A stretch of DNA of 64,000 bases from Promicromonospora umidemergens (GTDB lineage: Bacteria; Actinomycetota; Actinomycetes; Actinomycetales; Cellulomonadaceae). The stretch is taken from assembly GCF_024171995.1 (NCBI RefSeq), contig NZ_JAMTCT010000006.1:186001-250000 (forward strand), read 5' to 3'. A program made the translations under genes and the position numbers. This document shows, in pieces, positions 1-8,788 of the stretch (positions within the stretch are counted from its first letter, which is position 1; each line of letters begins with the position of its first letter). The notes below the pieces were generated by a model, which saw only the letters and a list, made by a program, of their open reading frames with translations, ran no database searches and was not told where the DNA came from.

Positions 1-182
1 CGCTCGTGCTGGTACACCTCGGCAACGGCGTGTTCGTCGACCAGGGTGGCTTCGAGCTCGTCGCAGCGCTCGGCGCCGGCGCGCTCGTCCTCGCGGCCAC
101 CGGGCCCGGCGTGTGGAGCGTCGACCACCTGGTCGGGCGCACGCTGACGGCACGCCGCGCGCAGGCGACGTCGGCGGCCTGA
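1..182 (+). CDS. DoxX family membrane protein, C-terminal part only
   Basis: The window opens inside a plus-strand gene; about 59 codons remain before TGA at 180-182. The visible tail has a hydrophobic helix (ELVAALGAGALVLAATG) followed by GPGVWSVDHLVG, which matches the 'GPG-(R/V)-(F/W)-S-(L/V)-D' ending I know from DoxX-family inner-membrane proteins. DoxX relatives are four-helix proteins of uncertain role, often tied to oxidative stress or quinone chemistry. The start and first three helices lie outside the window. Confidence 0.6.
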   Translation, partial: LVLVHLGNGVFVDQGGFELVAALGAGALVLAATGPGVWSVDHLVGRTLTARRAQATSAA

Positions 183-281
183 GCCTGAGAGTTCGCCCCT
201 ACGCCACACGCAGTTATGGACACGCACGCCTCTGTCTGGTCAGGTGAACGGGCATCAGTTCCCTGACTCGGAGGAGAACCC

Positions 282-1238
282 ATGTCCACCACCCCCGGCA
301 GCACCCCTGGCATCTCTCGCCGCACCATGCTCGCGGCGGCGGGTGCCATGGGTGCGCTCGGTGCCTCGGCCGCGCTGGCGAGCCCCGCTGCCGCCCAGAG
401 CGCCCAGAGCGCCCGGGCCGGCAAGCCCGTGATCGGCCGCGCGCGAGGCGAGCTGCTGCACGCCATGAGCTTCAACATCCGCTACGACCGGGTGGGCCAG
501 ACGCACCCCGGCGAGCCCGACTACTGGCCGGAGCGCGCCCCGCTCACCACCGAGTTCCTGCGGTTGGAGCAGCCGACAGTCCTGGGCGTCCAGGAGGTCC
601 TGTTCCACCAGCTCTCCGCCGTCGAGGAAGGCCTGGGACGGCACTACAAGATGGTGGGCTTCGGGCGCGACGGCGGCGCGGGCGGCGAGTACTCCGGCAT
701 CTTCTACGACGCGCGGCGCCTGACCGTGAAGTGGTGGGACCAGCTCTGGCTCTCGGACACCCCCAAGGTCATGGGCTCTGCGACCTGGGGCAACACGGTG
801 ACCCGCATCGTCACCTGGGCCGAGCTGCACGACACCGTGACGGGCCGCGACTTCGTGCACATCAACTCGCACTTCGACCACCAGTCGGAGAACGCGCGCA
901 GGCGCAGCGCCCAGGTCGTCCGGGACCAGGTGGCGGAGGCCGGCCTCCCCGTCGTCTTCACCGCTGACGTCAACGCGGCGGCCGAGAGCTCGGCGCCGTA
1001 CGACACCCTGGTCACCGACGGCGGCCTCCAGGACACCTGGCTCGCCGCCGACAAGCAGCTCACCCCGTACGCCGGCACGTTCCCCGGCTACGAGACGCCG
1101 GACCCGAACGGGACACGGATCGACTGGATCCTCGCCACGCCCGGTGTCGAGGTCCGCTCGGCAGCGATCAACACCTGGACCAAGGACGGCCGCTTCCCGA
1201 GCGACCACGCCCCGGTCCAGGCGTTGCTGAAGATCTGA
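282..1238 (+). CDS. secreted endonuclease/exonuclease/phosphatase family hydrolase
   Basis: The 318-residue product starts with a twin-arginine signal (SRRTMLAAAG near residues 13-22) and an Ala-rich cleavage region ending ASPAAA, so export by Tat is likely. The mature part is an EEP fold: a MSFNIRYD strand, a catalytic Glu in GVQEV, HINSHFDHQ, the D-x-N of TADVNA and a C-terminal SDHAPV histidine motif. These residues bind a divalent metal and cut phosphodiester or phosphomonoester bonds; the substrate cannot be read from sequence. GGAGGAG lies just before the ATG. The gene converges on the YcnI-like gene across a long hairpin. Confidence 0.85.
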   Translation: MSTTPGSTPGISRRTMLAAAGAMGALGASAALASPAAAQSAQSARAGKPVIGRARGELLHAMSFNIRYDRVGQTHPGEPDYWPERAPLTTEFLRLEQPTVLGVQEVLFHQLSAVEEGLGRHYKMVGFGRDGGAGGEYSGIFYDARRLTVKWWDQLWLSDTPKVMGSATWGNTVTRIVTWAELHDTVTGRDFVHINSHFDHQSENARRRSAQVVRDQVAEAGLPVVFTADVNAAAESSAPYDTLVTDGGLQDTWLAADKQLTPYAGTFPGYETPDPNGTRIDWILATPGVEVRSAAINTWTKDGRFPSDHAPVQALLKI

Positions 1239-1255
1239 CGCCGCCCCGATTCGCC

Positions 1256-1372
1256 GAGTGCAGACTTCGTCGCCGGCCGGTTCAGCGAGTGCAGACTTCG
1301 TTGCGGTGCGGTCGTCGCTAGCCGCAACGAAGTCTGCACTCGCTGGATCGGGCCGCACCGAAGTCTGCACTC
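1256..1372. terminator. nested inverted repeats acting as bidirectional terminator
   Basis: Four copies of a 15-bp word (GAGTGCAGACTTCGT) lie between two convergent genes: two forward at 1256-1270 and 1287-1301, two reversed at 1327-1341 and 1358-1372 (the last with one change). The inner pair extends to perfect 22-nt arms, 1285-1306 and 1322-1343, around a 15-nt loop. The outer pair can form a second enclosing hairpin. There is no T-tract, so termination in both directions is inferred from position and stem strength. Confidence 0.6.
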
Positions 1373-1384
1373 ACGGGTGACCGC

Positions 1385-2134
1385 TCAGCGGAACTCAGGC
1401 ACGACGGCGGGCGGCGACCCCAGGCCGACGCCCACCGCACCGAGCACCAGCCCGGCACCGCCGAGCCAGCGGCCGACGGGGTCGACCGGGCCGACGGCGG
1501 GAGCGGCAGCGGCCGCTTCGGTCTCGTCCGGGCCGGTGGCGCTGTCGTCCGAGGCTGCCGCGGCACCGTGGTGCCCCTCCTCCGGCTCACCGGCGGTCGT
1601 CGTGAACACGGGTGCGGGAGCCTCGGCCTCCTTGCCGTCGTCGGTGGCGAGGTCGTCCCAGTCGACGACAGTGCCGTCGGTGTACGTCTGGTGGGCGGGG
1701 AGCACGACGGACGTGCCCTCCTCGGGCAGCGCCCCGACCCGGACGGCGAACTCCTGGTACTCGTGCGGCGGCACCTCGTTGCCCTTCTCGGCGGTCCAGG
1801 TCACGCGCGCGGGCGCCTCGGAGACGGTCGCGCCCTCGACCTCGAAGGGCTCGTCGAGCTGCTCGACCTCCACCTCCACGTCCCAGCCGGGCAGGGAGCG
1901 CGGGGTGACGCTGAGGAACGGGGTGTCGGCGGGCAGGTCCACCACGAGCTTCTCCGTCGACGCCGACTCCGACTCGGTCGGCACGCGGAACGTGAGGCTC
2001 GCGTAGCTCTCGGCGGCGGTCGTGTCGGGGTTCACCGTGACGTGGGCGGAGGCGACGGTGGGCAGCAGCACCAGGACGGCGGTTGCGGGAACGGCCGCGA
2101 GGGCGCGACGGGCGGGCAGGCTGAAGCGAGTCAT
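1385..2134 (-). CDS. YcnI-family (DUF1775) copper-associated exported protein
   Basis: This 249-residue protein has a signal peptide whose cleavage would expose an N-terminal His (ASA|HVTVNP). In YcnI that His ligates copper. The following beta domain carries the family's ESYASLTFRVPTESE, LPADTPF and VEVEVE-type strands to about residue 150. A low-complexity Ala/Glu linker and a C-terminal hydrophobic segment (LGGAGLVLGAVGVGLG) then suggest membrane anchoring. It is followed on the same strand by another membrane protein, the usual neighbourhood of actinobacterial ycnI genes. Copper handling is inferred from the family. Confidence 0.85.
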   Translation of the reverse strand: MTRFSLPARRALAAVPATAVLVLLPTVASAHVTVNPDTTAAESYASLTFRVPTESESASTEKLVVDLPADTPFLSVTPRSLPGWDVEVEVEQLDEPFEVEGATVSEAPARVTWTAEKGNEVPPHEYQEFAVRVGALPEEGTSVVLPAHQTYTDGTVVDWDDLATDDGKEAEAPAPVFTTTAGEPEEGHHGAAAASDDSATGPDETEAAAAAPAVGPVDPVGRWLGGAGLVLGAVGVGLGSPPAVVPEFR

Positions 2135-2216
2135 GTGCTCGGTCCTTCGGTGTGCGGGGGTGGCGGGCGGGGATGAGTCGAGGGCGTACGGCGACGCACC
2201 TCCCGCCCGAACACCG

Positions 2217-2840
2217 TCAGGCCGCGAGGTCCATCACCAGGGCCGACGACGGCGGCCCGCGCTCCGGAGCGACGTGCAGATCCACGGAGCCCGCCGAGGT
2301 CTCAGGCTCCACCAGCACAGGGACCCGCCGGACCACCGGCAGCCACAGCGGCTGCACCGAGAGCGGCCGGACCAGCCACGAAGCGAGCAGCCAGACGCCG
2401 CGCTCCACCCCGAGGAGCAGCCCGACGGACACCACCGTCGCCAGGAGGTGCCACGCGAGCATCCCCGGGTCGATCCCCGTGGGGCCCGCCCCGGCGCACG
2501 CCTCGTGCGCGAGCACCGGAGCAAGGGGATCAGCCAGGTGGGCGTGCGCTCCGCCGTCGGGCAGCGGAGCCGGCGCGCACGCGCCGCCAAGGAACGAGAA
2601 GACCTGGTGCAGGGCCCCCTGCCCCAGACCCGCGAGGGCGAGGCCGCCCGGCCAGCGGATCTGCCGCCGCACGGCCAGCGTGGTCACCACGAGCAGCAGT
2701 GCGCCGAGCAGGGTGATCACCCCGGCGGGCGGGAGATGGCCGCCGGCCTCGAAGTGCGCGGTCAGGGCGAGCGCGAGCACGACCACTGCCCAGAGGAACG
2801 CGCGGCCGAAGCCCACGGCACCTGAGGACGGGGTCAGCAC
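2217..2840 (-). CDS. multi-pass membrane protein upstream of ycnI
   Basis: A 207-residue protein with about four hydrophobic segments (near residues 12-28, 37-53, 62-80 and 125-150). It has a His/Cys-containing loop between the second half helices (HAHLADPLAPVLAHEACAG) and a basic stretch before an extended C-terminus. It lies 82 bp upstream of, and on the same strand as, the YcnI gene, so the two probably form one copper-related unit. Proteins of this size and layout often sit next to ycnI in actinobacteria. I cannot assign a function; the His/Cys loop could bind metal, which is speculation. Confidence 0.65.
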   Translation of the reverse strand: MLTPSSGAVGFGRAFLWAVVVLALALTAHFEAGGHLPPAGVITLLGALLLVVTTLAVRRQIRWPGGLALAGLGQGALHQVFSFLGGACAPAPLPDGGAHAHLADPLAPVLAHEACAGAGPTGIDPGMLAWHLLATVVSVGLLLGVERGVWLLASWLVRPLSVQPLWLPVVRRVPVLVEPETSAGSVDLHVAPERGPPSSALVMDLAA

Positions 2841-2860
2841 AGCACAGACCCTAGCCCTCG

Positions 2861-3529
2861 TTACTTCGCCGGCCGTACCGCGTCGACGTCGTCTTCCTCG
2901 GTCGGCATGATCCGCTGCTCCGGCTCGACCGAGTCGATCGGCTCACAGCCCTCGATGTTCTGCAACGGCTGGTCAGCAGCCACGTCGACGTCCTCGACCT
3001 TGAGGGGCGGGTCGAAGTCCGCACCGATGAGGAGATCGATCGCTCGGCCCTTCCGGTCGTCGAGGACCAGCCGCATCGACGGGAACTGCGCGGCGAGCGT
3101 GTACGCCTGCACCGTCCCCCTCGTGCCGAACCTGATCTCGGACTCCTCGAGCAGCCGCGGCACGTTGCCCGTGCCCAGGATGGTGAAGCCGCGCTTGGCC
3201 AGGACGGTCTCGTGCGCGCTGGCCAGCCCCGACTCCTCCGACGCGTTGAGAAGGAGGACCTCGACCTGCGTGTACGCGACCGGGAGGGCGCCGTCCGGCT
3301 GCCCCTCCACCGCGGGGAGGCAGGGCACCGGGTACGTCTTCTGGTCCGACACCCCCACCGTCGTGAACGGCCGGTTGAACGGCGCGTTGATGGCGCCCGA
3401 GTACACCGCGAGCGCGAAGATGCCACAGACGGCCAGGAACGCGATGAGCACGCCGAAGACCACGGCCTGGCGCTCGTGCTCTCGGCGACGGCGCTCTACA
3501 CGCGCCTGGTCGTGCCCGGGGGTTGTCAC
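2861..3529 (-). CDS. LytR C-terminal domain protein, membrane anchored
   Basis: The 222-residue product has a charged cytoplasmic head (residues 1-22), one transmembrane helix (about 25-45) and an extracellular LytR_C domain. The domain shows the VEVLLLNASEESGLA strand-helix and the LGTGN and VQAYTLAAQFP segments. LytR_C domains accompany cell-wall glycopolymer transferases, but no LCP catalytic domain is present here. The start is GTG at 3529. TAGGTT lies 6 nt upstream of it, the pattern of a leaderless transcript. The VapB-like gene lies just upstream on the same strand, 19 bp away. Confidence 0.75.
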   Translation of the reverse strand: MTTPGHDQARVERRRREHERQAVVFGVLIAFLAVCGIFALAVYSGAINAPFNRPFTTVGVSDQKTYPVPCLPAVEGQPDGALPVAYTQVEVLLLNASEESGLASAHETVLAKRGFTILGTGNVPRLLEESEIRFGTRGTVQAYTLAAQFPSMRLVLDDRKGRAIDLLIGADFDPPLKVEDVDVAADQPLQNIEGCEPIDSVEPEQRIMPTEEDDVDAVRPAK

Positions 3530-3548
3530 TCTTCGAACCTACCTGAGG

Positions 3549-3845
3549 TCATCGGATGATGAGCACGCGAGCGTGCAGCACTGGACGTTGTTGCAGGGCG
3601 GCGCGGACGGCACGGTGCAGACCGTCCTCGAGGTACAGGGTGCCCTCGTACTCGACGACGTGTGCGAACAGGTCGCCGTAGAACGTGGAGTCCTCCGCCA
3701 GGAGCGTATCGAGGTCGAGCGTGCGCTTGGTGGTCACGAGCTCGTCCAGGCGCACCTGGCGTGGAGGCACGTCGACCCAGTCGCGCGTGCGCGAACGCCC
3801 GTGCTCTGGGTACGGGCGGCCGTCTCCTACGGCCTTGAAGATCAT
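3549..3845 (-). CDS. conserved VapB-family antitoxin-like protein
   Basis: A 98-residue protein starting MIFKAVGDGRPYP; a GAGGA ribosome site 7 nt upstream decides this start over a longer reading. The sequence (VPPRQVRLDELVTTKR, DLDTLLAEDSTFYGDL, YLEDGLHRAVRAALQQR) matches a very conserved actinobacterial family that annotation pipelines name VapB-like antitoxin. No VapC toxin is next to it and the conservation suggests a housekeeping role, so the antitoxin label is weak. It sits directly upstream of the LytR_C gene, an arrangement I recall from other actinobacteria. Confidence 0.65.
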   Translation of the reverse strand: MIFKAVGDGRPYPEHGRSRTRDWVDVPPRQVRLDELVTTKRTLDLDTLLAEDSTFYGDLFAHVVEYEGTLYLEDGLHRAVRAALQQRPVLHARVLIIR

Positions 3846-3981
3846 CGGTCCATCCTCACTGGACTCGGCGGGGGCGCGTTCGGGGGGCGGCGGTGAGAAC
3901 CTGCCTGCTGGCACCGAACGGCGCCCCGAACCCTACCGGACGGAGAGTGCGGATGACAGCCACATTCTCCGCCCGGCGCGG

Positions 3982-5631
3982 TCAGCTGCTTTGCAGGTCC
4001 CGCCGCCGGAACCCGACGAACGCCAGCGCGAGCAGCACGCCGGCCGCCCCGGCGAGCCCGACCATGTTCGCGGCCTCCGGCGCCTCGCCGAACCCCGCGG
4101 GAAGCCAGTCCAGCGGTGAGATCGCCTCGGCCACCTCGGGCAGGTCGAAGACCGCACCGAACATGCCGACCACGAACGCGTACACGAGCAGCAGCCACGC
4201 GGCGGGAGCGAGACTCGGCGCCCACGCGTACAGCACCGCGGCGAGGCCCAGGTACACCAGGAGCGCCACGGAGTGGGTCCAGAACACGTCGGTGTACGCG
4301 GCGAGCCCCGGTTCCCCCATGCCGACCTGGACGGCTCCCACCCACATCGCGTAGCAGCTCACCGCCACGAGGGCCACCGTGCTCAGCCCCACGACGACGA
4401 GGTGGGCGCCGAACCAGCGCGAGCGCGACACCGGCAGCGCGAGCACCGCCTCTGCCCGTCCGGCGGCCTCCTCCGCTCCGGCGCGGCCCGACATGACTAT
4501 CGCGTAGGCGGCGCAGGTCAGTGCGGCGAACAGCACCATGGCGCTCAGGAAGCCGTCGCGGAACACGGCGGGATCCGAGCCGCCGAACACTGCCTGGAAC
4601 ATCTCGTTGTCCGCAGCACCGGAGGCGCCCATCTCCATGATCTCGGGCAGGAGCGTGCCGGAGGCGTACCACAGCGCCGCCATGCCCAGCGCTGTCCACC
4701 GGAAGGCTGACCGCTGCTGCCGCCAGGCCAGGGCGAGCGGGCTCCGGAGGCTCGGCGAGGCGTCCGCGCGCCCGCCGCGAGTGGCGACGAGGCCGCCACC
4801 GAAGTCCCGCCGTGACGCGAGGAAAGCCGCGAGCGCCAGCAGCAGCAGGATCGCCACCACCGGCAGCGCGACGGGCCACCAGCGCAGGTCCACGAAGGCC
4901 CGCAGCTGTTGTGCCCAGCCGATCGGGGAGAGCCAGGACAGAGCGTTGCCGTGCCGTTCCTGGATGTCCCCGGCGGACCGGAGCGCGAGCGCCCAGCCGT
5001 ACGCGGCGAGCCCGATACCGGTCGCGCCGCGGCCGTGCTCGGTGACCTGGCACGCCACCACGGCGACGGCCCCGAACACCATGGCGGACAGGCCGGACCC
5101 GACCGTGAGACCGAACGAGTCCGCGAGCGGAAGCTCTCTCCCGCTCGCGCCGTGGAGAGCGAGCGCCGAGACCACGGCGATGACGGCGTTCACGGCGAGC
5201 AGCGTGACGATGGCTGCCACCGCCGGTGCGTGCCGCCCGACCGGTGCCGCTCGCACCAGCTCGGACCTGCTGCTCTCCTCCTCGGCGCGGGTGTGCCGCA
5301 CCACGTGCAGCACGCTCATGATGCCCAGCGCGAGGACCACCCAGGTGATTCCTTCGTTGGCGATCGCGACACCAACGGTGTAGTCCTCGATGCCGTAGCC
5401 GGGGCCGCCCATGACGATGCCCGCCGGCGTCTCCATCACGAGCGCACGCGCGGCGCGGGCCTTGGGTCCCATCGCGTCGGCGAAGTACGCGTAGAAGGCC
5501 ACGACGGACAGCGTCCACACGCTGAGCCGCACGCGGTCACGGCGCAGCATGAACCGGACCAGCCGGCCGGTCCCCGTCAGCGTGGACCCGGACGACGGGC
5601 GTGGGACGGCCGGTGCCGCGAGGGCGCTCAC
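3982..5631 (-). CDS. ABC-2 type exporter permease (polyketide/multidrug type)
   Basis: A 549-residue membrane protein with about 12 hydrophobic helices in two similar halves. It starts SALAAPAVPRPSSG with a basic RFMLRRDRVRLSVW segment leading into helix 1. The GTG start at 5631 overlaps the ATPase stop in a GTGA, so translation is coupled. The length and two-half layout match actinobacterial 'exporter of polyketide antibiotics' permeases such as Rv1217c. With the upstream ATPase it would pump lipophilic compounds out of the cell. The TetR gene at the head of the operon should control it. Confidence 0.85.
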   Translation of the reverse strand: MSALAAPAVPRPSSGSTLTGTGRLVRFMLRRDRVRLSVWTLSVVAFYAYFADAMGPKARAARALVMETPAGIVMGGPGYGIEDYTVGVAIANEGITWVVLALGIMSVLHVVRHTRAEEESSRSELVRAAPVGRHAPAVAAIVTLLAVNAVIAVVSALALHGASGRELPLADSFGLTVGSGLSAMVFGAVAVVACQVTEHGRGATGIGLAAYGWALALRSAGDIQERHGNALSWLSPIGWAQQLRAFVDLRWWPVALPVVAILLLLALAAFLASRRDFGGGLVATRGGRADASPSLRSPLALAWRQQRSAFRWTALGMAALWYASGTLLPEIMEMGASGAADNEMFQAVFGGSDPAVFRDGFLSAMVLFAALTCAAYAIVMSGRAGAEEAAGRAEAVLALPVSRSRWFGAHLVVVGLSTVALVAVSCYAMWVGAVQVGMGEPGLAAYTDVFWTHSVALLVYLGLAAVLYAWAPSLAPAAWLLLVYAFVVGMFGAVFDLPEVAEAISPLDWLPAGFGEAPEAANMVGLAGAAGVLLALAFVGFRRRDLQSS

Positions 5632-6557
5632 CGTGCACCTGCCGTTCCTGCAGGCAGCGCCTCGCCGTAGTGCCGCATGAAGAGCTCCTCGAGCGACGGC
5701 GGCACCGCGGTGAGGCTGTGCAGCCCGAGCGCCGTCAGCTCGGCCATGGCCGCCCCGACCTGGGCGTCGTCGACGTCGAAGGTGACGCGCGTGCCGCCGT
5801 CGGCCGGTGCGGCGGCAAGGTTGTGCACCCCGGCGAGCCTGCCGACGCCGGACGGGTCGCCCGAGACCACTGCCGTCACGTTCGACCGGGTCAGGTGCCG
5901 CAGCTCGTCGAGCGTGCCGGACTCCACCGACACCCCGTTGCGGATGATCGTCACGGTGTCGCACACCTTCTCGACCTCGTGCAGGATGTGGCTGCTGAGC
6001 AGCACCGACGTCCCCTGCGCCGCGGCCTCGCGCACGTACTGCGTGAACACGGCCTCCATGAGCGGGTCGAGGCCTGACGTGGGCTCGTCGAGGATCAGCA
6101 GGTCGGCGTCCATGGAGAACGCTGCCACGAGAGCGACCTTCTGCCGGTTGCCCTTGGAGTACGTGCGGGCCTTCTTGGTGGGGTCGAGCTCGAACCGCTC
6201 GAGGAGGCCGGCCTTGCGCTTCTTGTCGACCGTGCCACGCAGCCGGCCCAGGAAGTCGATGGCTTCGCCGCCGGTCAGGTTGGGCCACAGGCTGACGTCG
6301 CCCGGCACGTAGGCGAGGCGCCGGTGCAGCGCGACGGCGTCGCGCCAGGCCTCCCCGCCGAACAGGCGGGCGGTGCCGGAGTCCGCGCGCAGCAGACCGA
6401 GCAGGACGCGGATGGCTGTGGACTTGCCCGCGCCGTTGGGGCCGAGGAACCCGGCGACCTCGCCGGGCAGGACGGTCAGGTGCAGGCCGTCCAAGGCCTG
6501 GACGCGGCCGAAGGACTTGTACAGGTCGTGGATCTCGACAGCTGGTGTCACGGTCAT
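5628..6557 (-). CDS. ABC transporter ATP-binding protein of drug exporter
   Basis: A 309-residue nucleotide-binding subunit with Walker A GPNGAGKST, Q-loop region, signature YSKGNRQKV, Walker B LLILDEPTSGLDPL and the H-loop SSHILHE. The C-terminal domain ends with the LEELFMRHYGE helix typical of DrrA-type exporters. The first ATG with a sensible context is at 6557; a longer reading upstream is GC-rich and non-coding in character. It is translationally coupled to the permease and 68 bp downstream of the TetR regulator, so the three genes form one operon. Confidence 0.92.
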   Translation of the reverse strand: MTVTPAVEIHDLYKSFGRVQALDGLHLTVLPGEVAGFLGPNGAGKSTAIRVLLGLLRADSGTARLFGGEAWRDAVALHRRLAYVPGDVSLWPNLTGGEAIDFLGRLRGTVDKKRKAGLLERFELDPTKKARTYSKGNRQKVALVAAFSMDADLLILDEPTSGLDPLMEAVFTQYVREAAAQGTSVLLSSHILHEVEKVCDTVTIIRNGVSVESGTLDELRHLTRSNVTAVVSGDPSGVGRLAGVHNLAAAPADGGTRVTFDVDDAQVGAAMAELTALGLHSLTAVPPSLEELFMRHYGEALPAGTAGAR

Positions 6558-6625
6558 GGCTCGCTCGCTCTCTGACGTCGGAAAGGGACGTAGCAGGGCA
6601 GCGCTCGTTCGGCCTGCGGTACCGG

Positions 6626-7357
6626 TCAGCCTGGAGCAGGCGCGGGCACTGCCTCGTCCGGCGGCGGGTCCGACACGTACAGGAGGTAGTCGTCCAGCAT
6701 GCGCCGGGAGGTGAGGAAGCCCTCCGAGAACAGCTCCATCATCGGCAGGTAGCTGTTCGAGAGGTAGTCGCGGACGACCGCCACGAGGTCGCTCGGGTCC
6801 GACGGCGGGCTGAGCGTCACCTCGAGCAGCAGCGCACCGAGCGAGGAGAGCGTGAGGTAGCGGGCCCGCGCGGCTTCGTCCCGGCTGGGCACGAGGACAC
6901 CCGCCGCGACGCCGTCCCGCGTGTAGTCCACCGCGTCGGTGACCATGTGGTCGATGAACTCGCGGGCCAGCGCGCCGCCGTCCTGCATGGACCGCAGGAC
7001 GTACCCGACGACGGGCGCGTTCTCCTCTGCGGCGGCGAACTTGTGGAAGAAGCTCTGGCCCGCGGCGGCGTCGGCGACGTTCTCCCGCTTGAGCCGGCGG
7101 ATCGTGGCCAGCAGGTGCGCGTCGCATTCGGCGCGGAGCTTTTCCTTGGACCCGAAGTGGTGCATCACGAGGCCGGCGCTCACCCCGGCGTCGGCCGCGA
7201 TGGCGCGCACCGAGGCGCCGAACCCCTCCACCGCGAACCGGTAGACCGCGGCGTCACGGATCCGGGCCCGCGCGGTGCGGTCGGCGTCGGCGGGCACGCC
7301 GTCGCCCGACGGCGGGGTGGCCCCCGCTCGCCCTTCCGGACCGCCGGCTGAACGCAT
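6626..7357 (-). CDS. TetR-family repressor of the adjacent exporter
   Basis: 243 residues with an N-terminal disordered stretch, then a TetR helix-turn-helix (RIRDAAVYRFAVEGFG to VSAGLVMHHFGSKEKL, residues about 31-80) and an all-helical ligand domain. The order regulator-ATPase-permease and the HTH text resemble mycobacterial Rv1219c (RaaS) with Rv1218c-Rv1217c. TAGCAT lies 7 nt upstream of the ATG, so the mRNA may be leaderless. Half-sites TGAAC/GTTCA overlap that promoter and the start codon, which fits self-repression. Ligand unknown. Confidence 0.85.
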   Translation of the reverse strand: MRSAGGPEGRAGATPPSGDGVPADADRTARARIRDAAVYRFAVEGFGASVRAIAADAGVSAGLVMHHFGSKEKLRAECDAHLLATIRRLKRENVADAAAGQSFFHKFAAAEENAPVVGYVLRSMQDGGALAREFIDHMVTDAVDYTRDGVAAGVLVPSRDEAARARYLTLSSLGALLLEVTLSPPSDPSDLVAVVRDYLSNSYLPMMELFSEGFLTSRRMLDDYLLYVSDPPPDEAVPAPAPG

Positions 7358-7383
7358 GTTCAGTATGCTAACTACGCGTTCAG
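7348..7383. promoter_or_regulatory. candidate TetR operator over the exporter-operon promoter
   Basis: Inverted arms CTGAACGC (7348-7355) and GCGTTCAG (7376-7383) flank a further GTTCA at 7358-7362. They cover the presumed minus-strand -10 (TAGCAT, complement of 7366-7371) and the repressor start codon. This is where a TetR autorepressor would bind. Binding is inferred. Confidence 0.45.
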
Positions 7384-7407
7384 CCCGTGTCCATGCCTGT
7401 GCCGGGG

Positions 7408-8697
7408 TCAGGCCTCCGCGGTGCCGCGCCAGCGGCCGATCGCGCCCATGACGTGGTAGATCACCAGGGCGGCGGCGGTGCCGAGGGCGATACCGCCGAA
7501 CTGCAGGTCACCGGCGGTCCAGGTGAAGTCGGCGATGCCGATGATGAGCGGCACGGCGGCGGTCGTCAGGTTCACCGGGTCGGAGAAGTTGACCTTCGCC
7601 TGCACCCAGATGCGCGCGCCGAGGATGCCGATCATCCCGTAGAGCATGGTCGTGACACCGCCGAGCACCCCCTCGGGGACGCTGGCGATCAGTGCGCCGA
7701 ACTTCGGCGAGAGGCTGAGCACCAGCGCGCCGAACGCGGCCACCCAGTACGCGGCCGTCGAGTACACCCGGGACGCCGCCATGACGCCGATGTTCTCGGC
7801 GTACGTCGTGGTGCCGGAGCCCCCGCCGAGGCCGGCCAGGGTCGTGGCGACGCCGTCGGCCAGGAGCGCCCGCCCGGTCAGCCGGTCGTAGTTGCGGCCC
7901 GTCATCGCGGCCACCGACTTCACGTGCCCCACGTTCTCCGCGATGAGCACCAGCACCACGGGGAGGAACAGGCCGAGCACACCCGGGTCGAACGACGGCG
8001 CGACGAACTGCGGCAGGCCTACCCAGGCCGCGTCCCCCACCTTCGAGAAGTCGACCTCGCCGCGCACCGTGGCCACGGCGTACCCGATGACGACCCCGAG
8101 CAGGATCGCGAGCCGGCCGACGAGACCGCGGAACAGCACCTGGATCAGGATGATCGACGCGAGAGTGACCACCGCCGTCACCGGTGAGGCCTGGAAGCCC
8201 GAGCAGTCACCCTGCTCGTCGCACGACCCCCACGCGACCGGCGCCAGGTTGAGGCCGATGAGCGCCACGATCACACCCGTCACCACTGGCGGCATGGCGA
8301 CCTGGATCCAGCGCGGCCCCGCGAAGTGCACCACCACGCCGACGAGCGCCAGGAGCAGGCCGGTGGCGAGGACGCCGCCGATCGCGGCCGACTGCCCGCC
8401 CGACGCCGTCGCGGCAAGGATCGGCGCGATGAACGCAAAGCTCGACCCCAGGTAGCTCGGCAGCTTGTTGCCCGTGATCAGCAGGAAGGTGATGGTGCCG
8501 AGCGCCGAGAAGAACAGCGTGGTCGCCGGGTCGAAACCCGTGATGGTCGGCACCAGGAACGTGGCCCCGAACATCGCGACGATGTGCTGCAGGCCGATCC
8601 CGACGGTGCGCGGCCAGCTCAGCCGCTCATCGGGGGCGACTACCTCACCAGGGGTGATGCGGGCACCATCACCGTGCAGCTGCCAGCCGATTCGCAT
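7408..8697 (-). CDS. uraA: uracil/xanthine permease, NCS2 (UraA) family
   Basis: A 429-residue transporter with about 14 hydrophobic segments. It shows the NCS2 signatures QHIVAMFGATFLVP near residue 37, LPSYLGSSFAFIAP near 78 and the ENVGHVKSVAAMTGR loop near 255, plus GGSGTTTYAENIG, which carries the substrate-binding carboxylate region. It imports uracil (or a related nucleobase) with protons. An AAGGACAG ribosome site precedes the ATG, and TAGGAT on the minus strand near 8740 is a possible -10. Uracil rather than xanthine is the better guess given the N-terminal text, but specificity is not proven. Confidence 0.85.
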   Translation of the reverse strand: MRIGWQLHGDGARITPGEVVAPDERLSWPRTVGIGLQHIVAMFGATFLVPTITGFDPATTLFFSALGTITFLLITGNKLPSYLGSSFAFIAPILAATASGGQSAAIGGVLATGLLLALVGVVVHFAGPRWIQVAMPPVVTGVIVALIGLNLAPVAWGSCDEQGDCSGFQASPVTAVVTLASIILIQVLFRGLVGRLAILLGVVIGYAVATVRGEVDFSKVGDAAWVGLPQFVAPSFDPGVLGLFLPVVLVLIAENVGHVKSVAAMTGRNYDRLTGRALLADGVATTLAGLGGGSGTTTYAENIGVMAASRVYSTAAYWVAAFGALVLSLSPKFGALIASVPEGVLGGVTTMLYGMIGILGARIWVQAKVNFSDPVNLTTAAVPLIIGIADFTWTAGDLQFGGIALGTAAALVIYHVMGAIGRWRGTAEA

Positions 8698-8788
8698 GTG
8701 TCTGTCCTTGATCTCGCAACGGGAATGCCGTGCGGATCCTAACGGCAGGTGGTGCGAACCTCACTGAGCCTGCCGCCCACGGCCGGCG

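Noticed and set aside
3842-6288. Long Arg-rich minus-strand frames of 558 and 768 codons over the exporter genes
   Set aside because: They either overlap in the wrong frame or are upstream extensions of the true permease, whose GTG start overlaps the ATPase stop.
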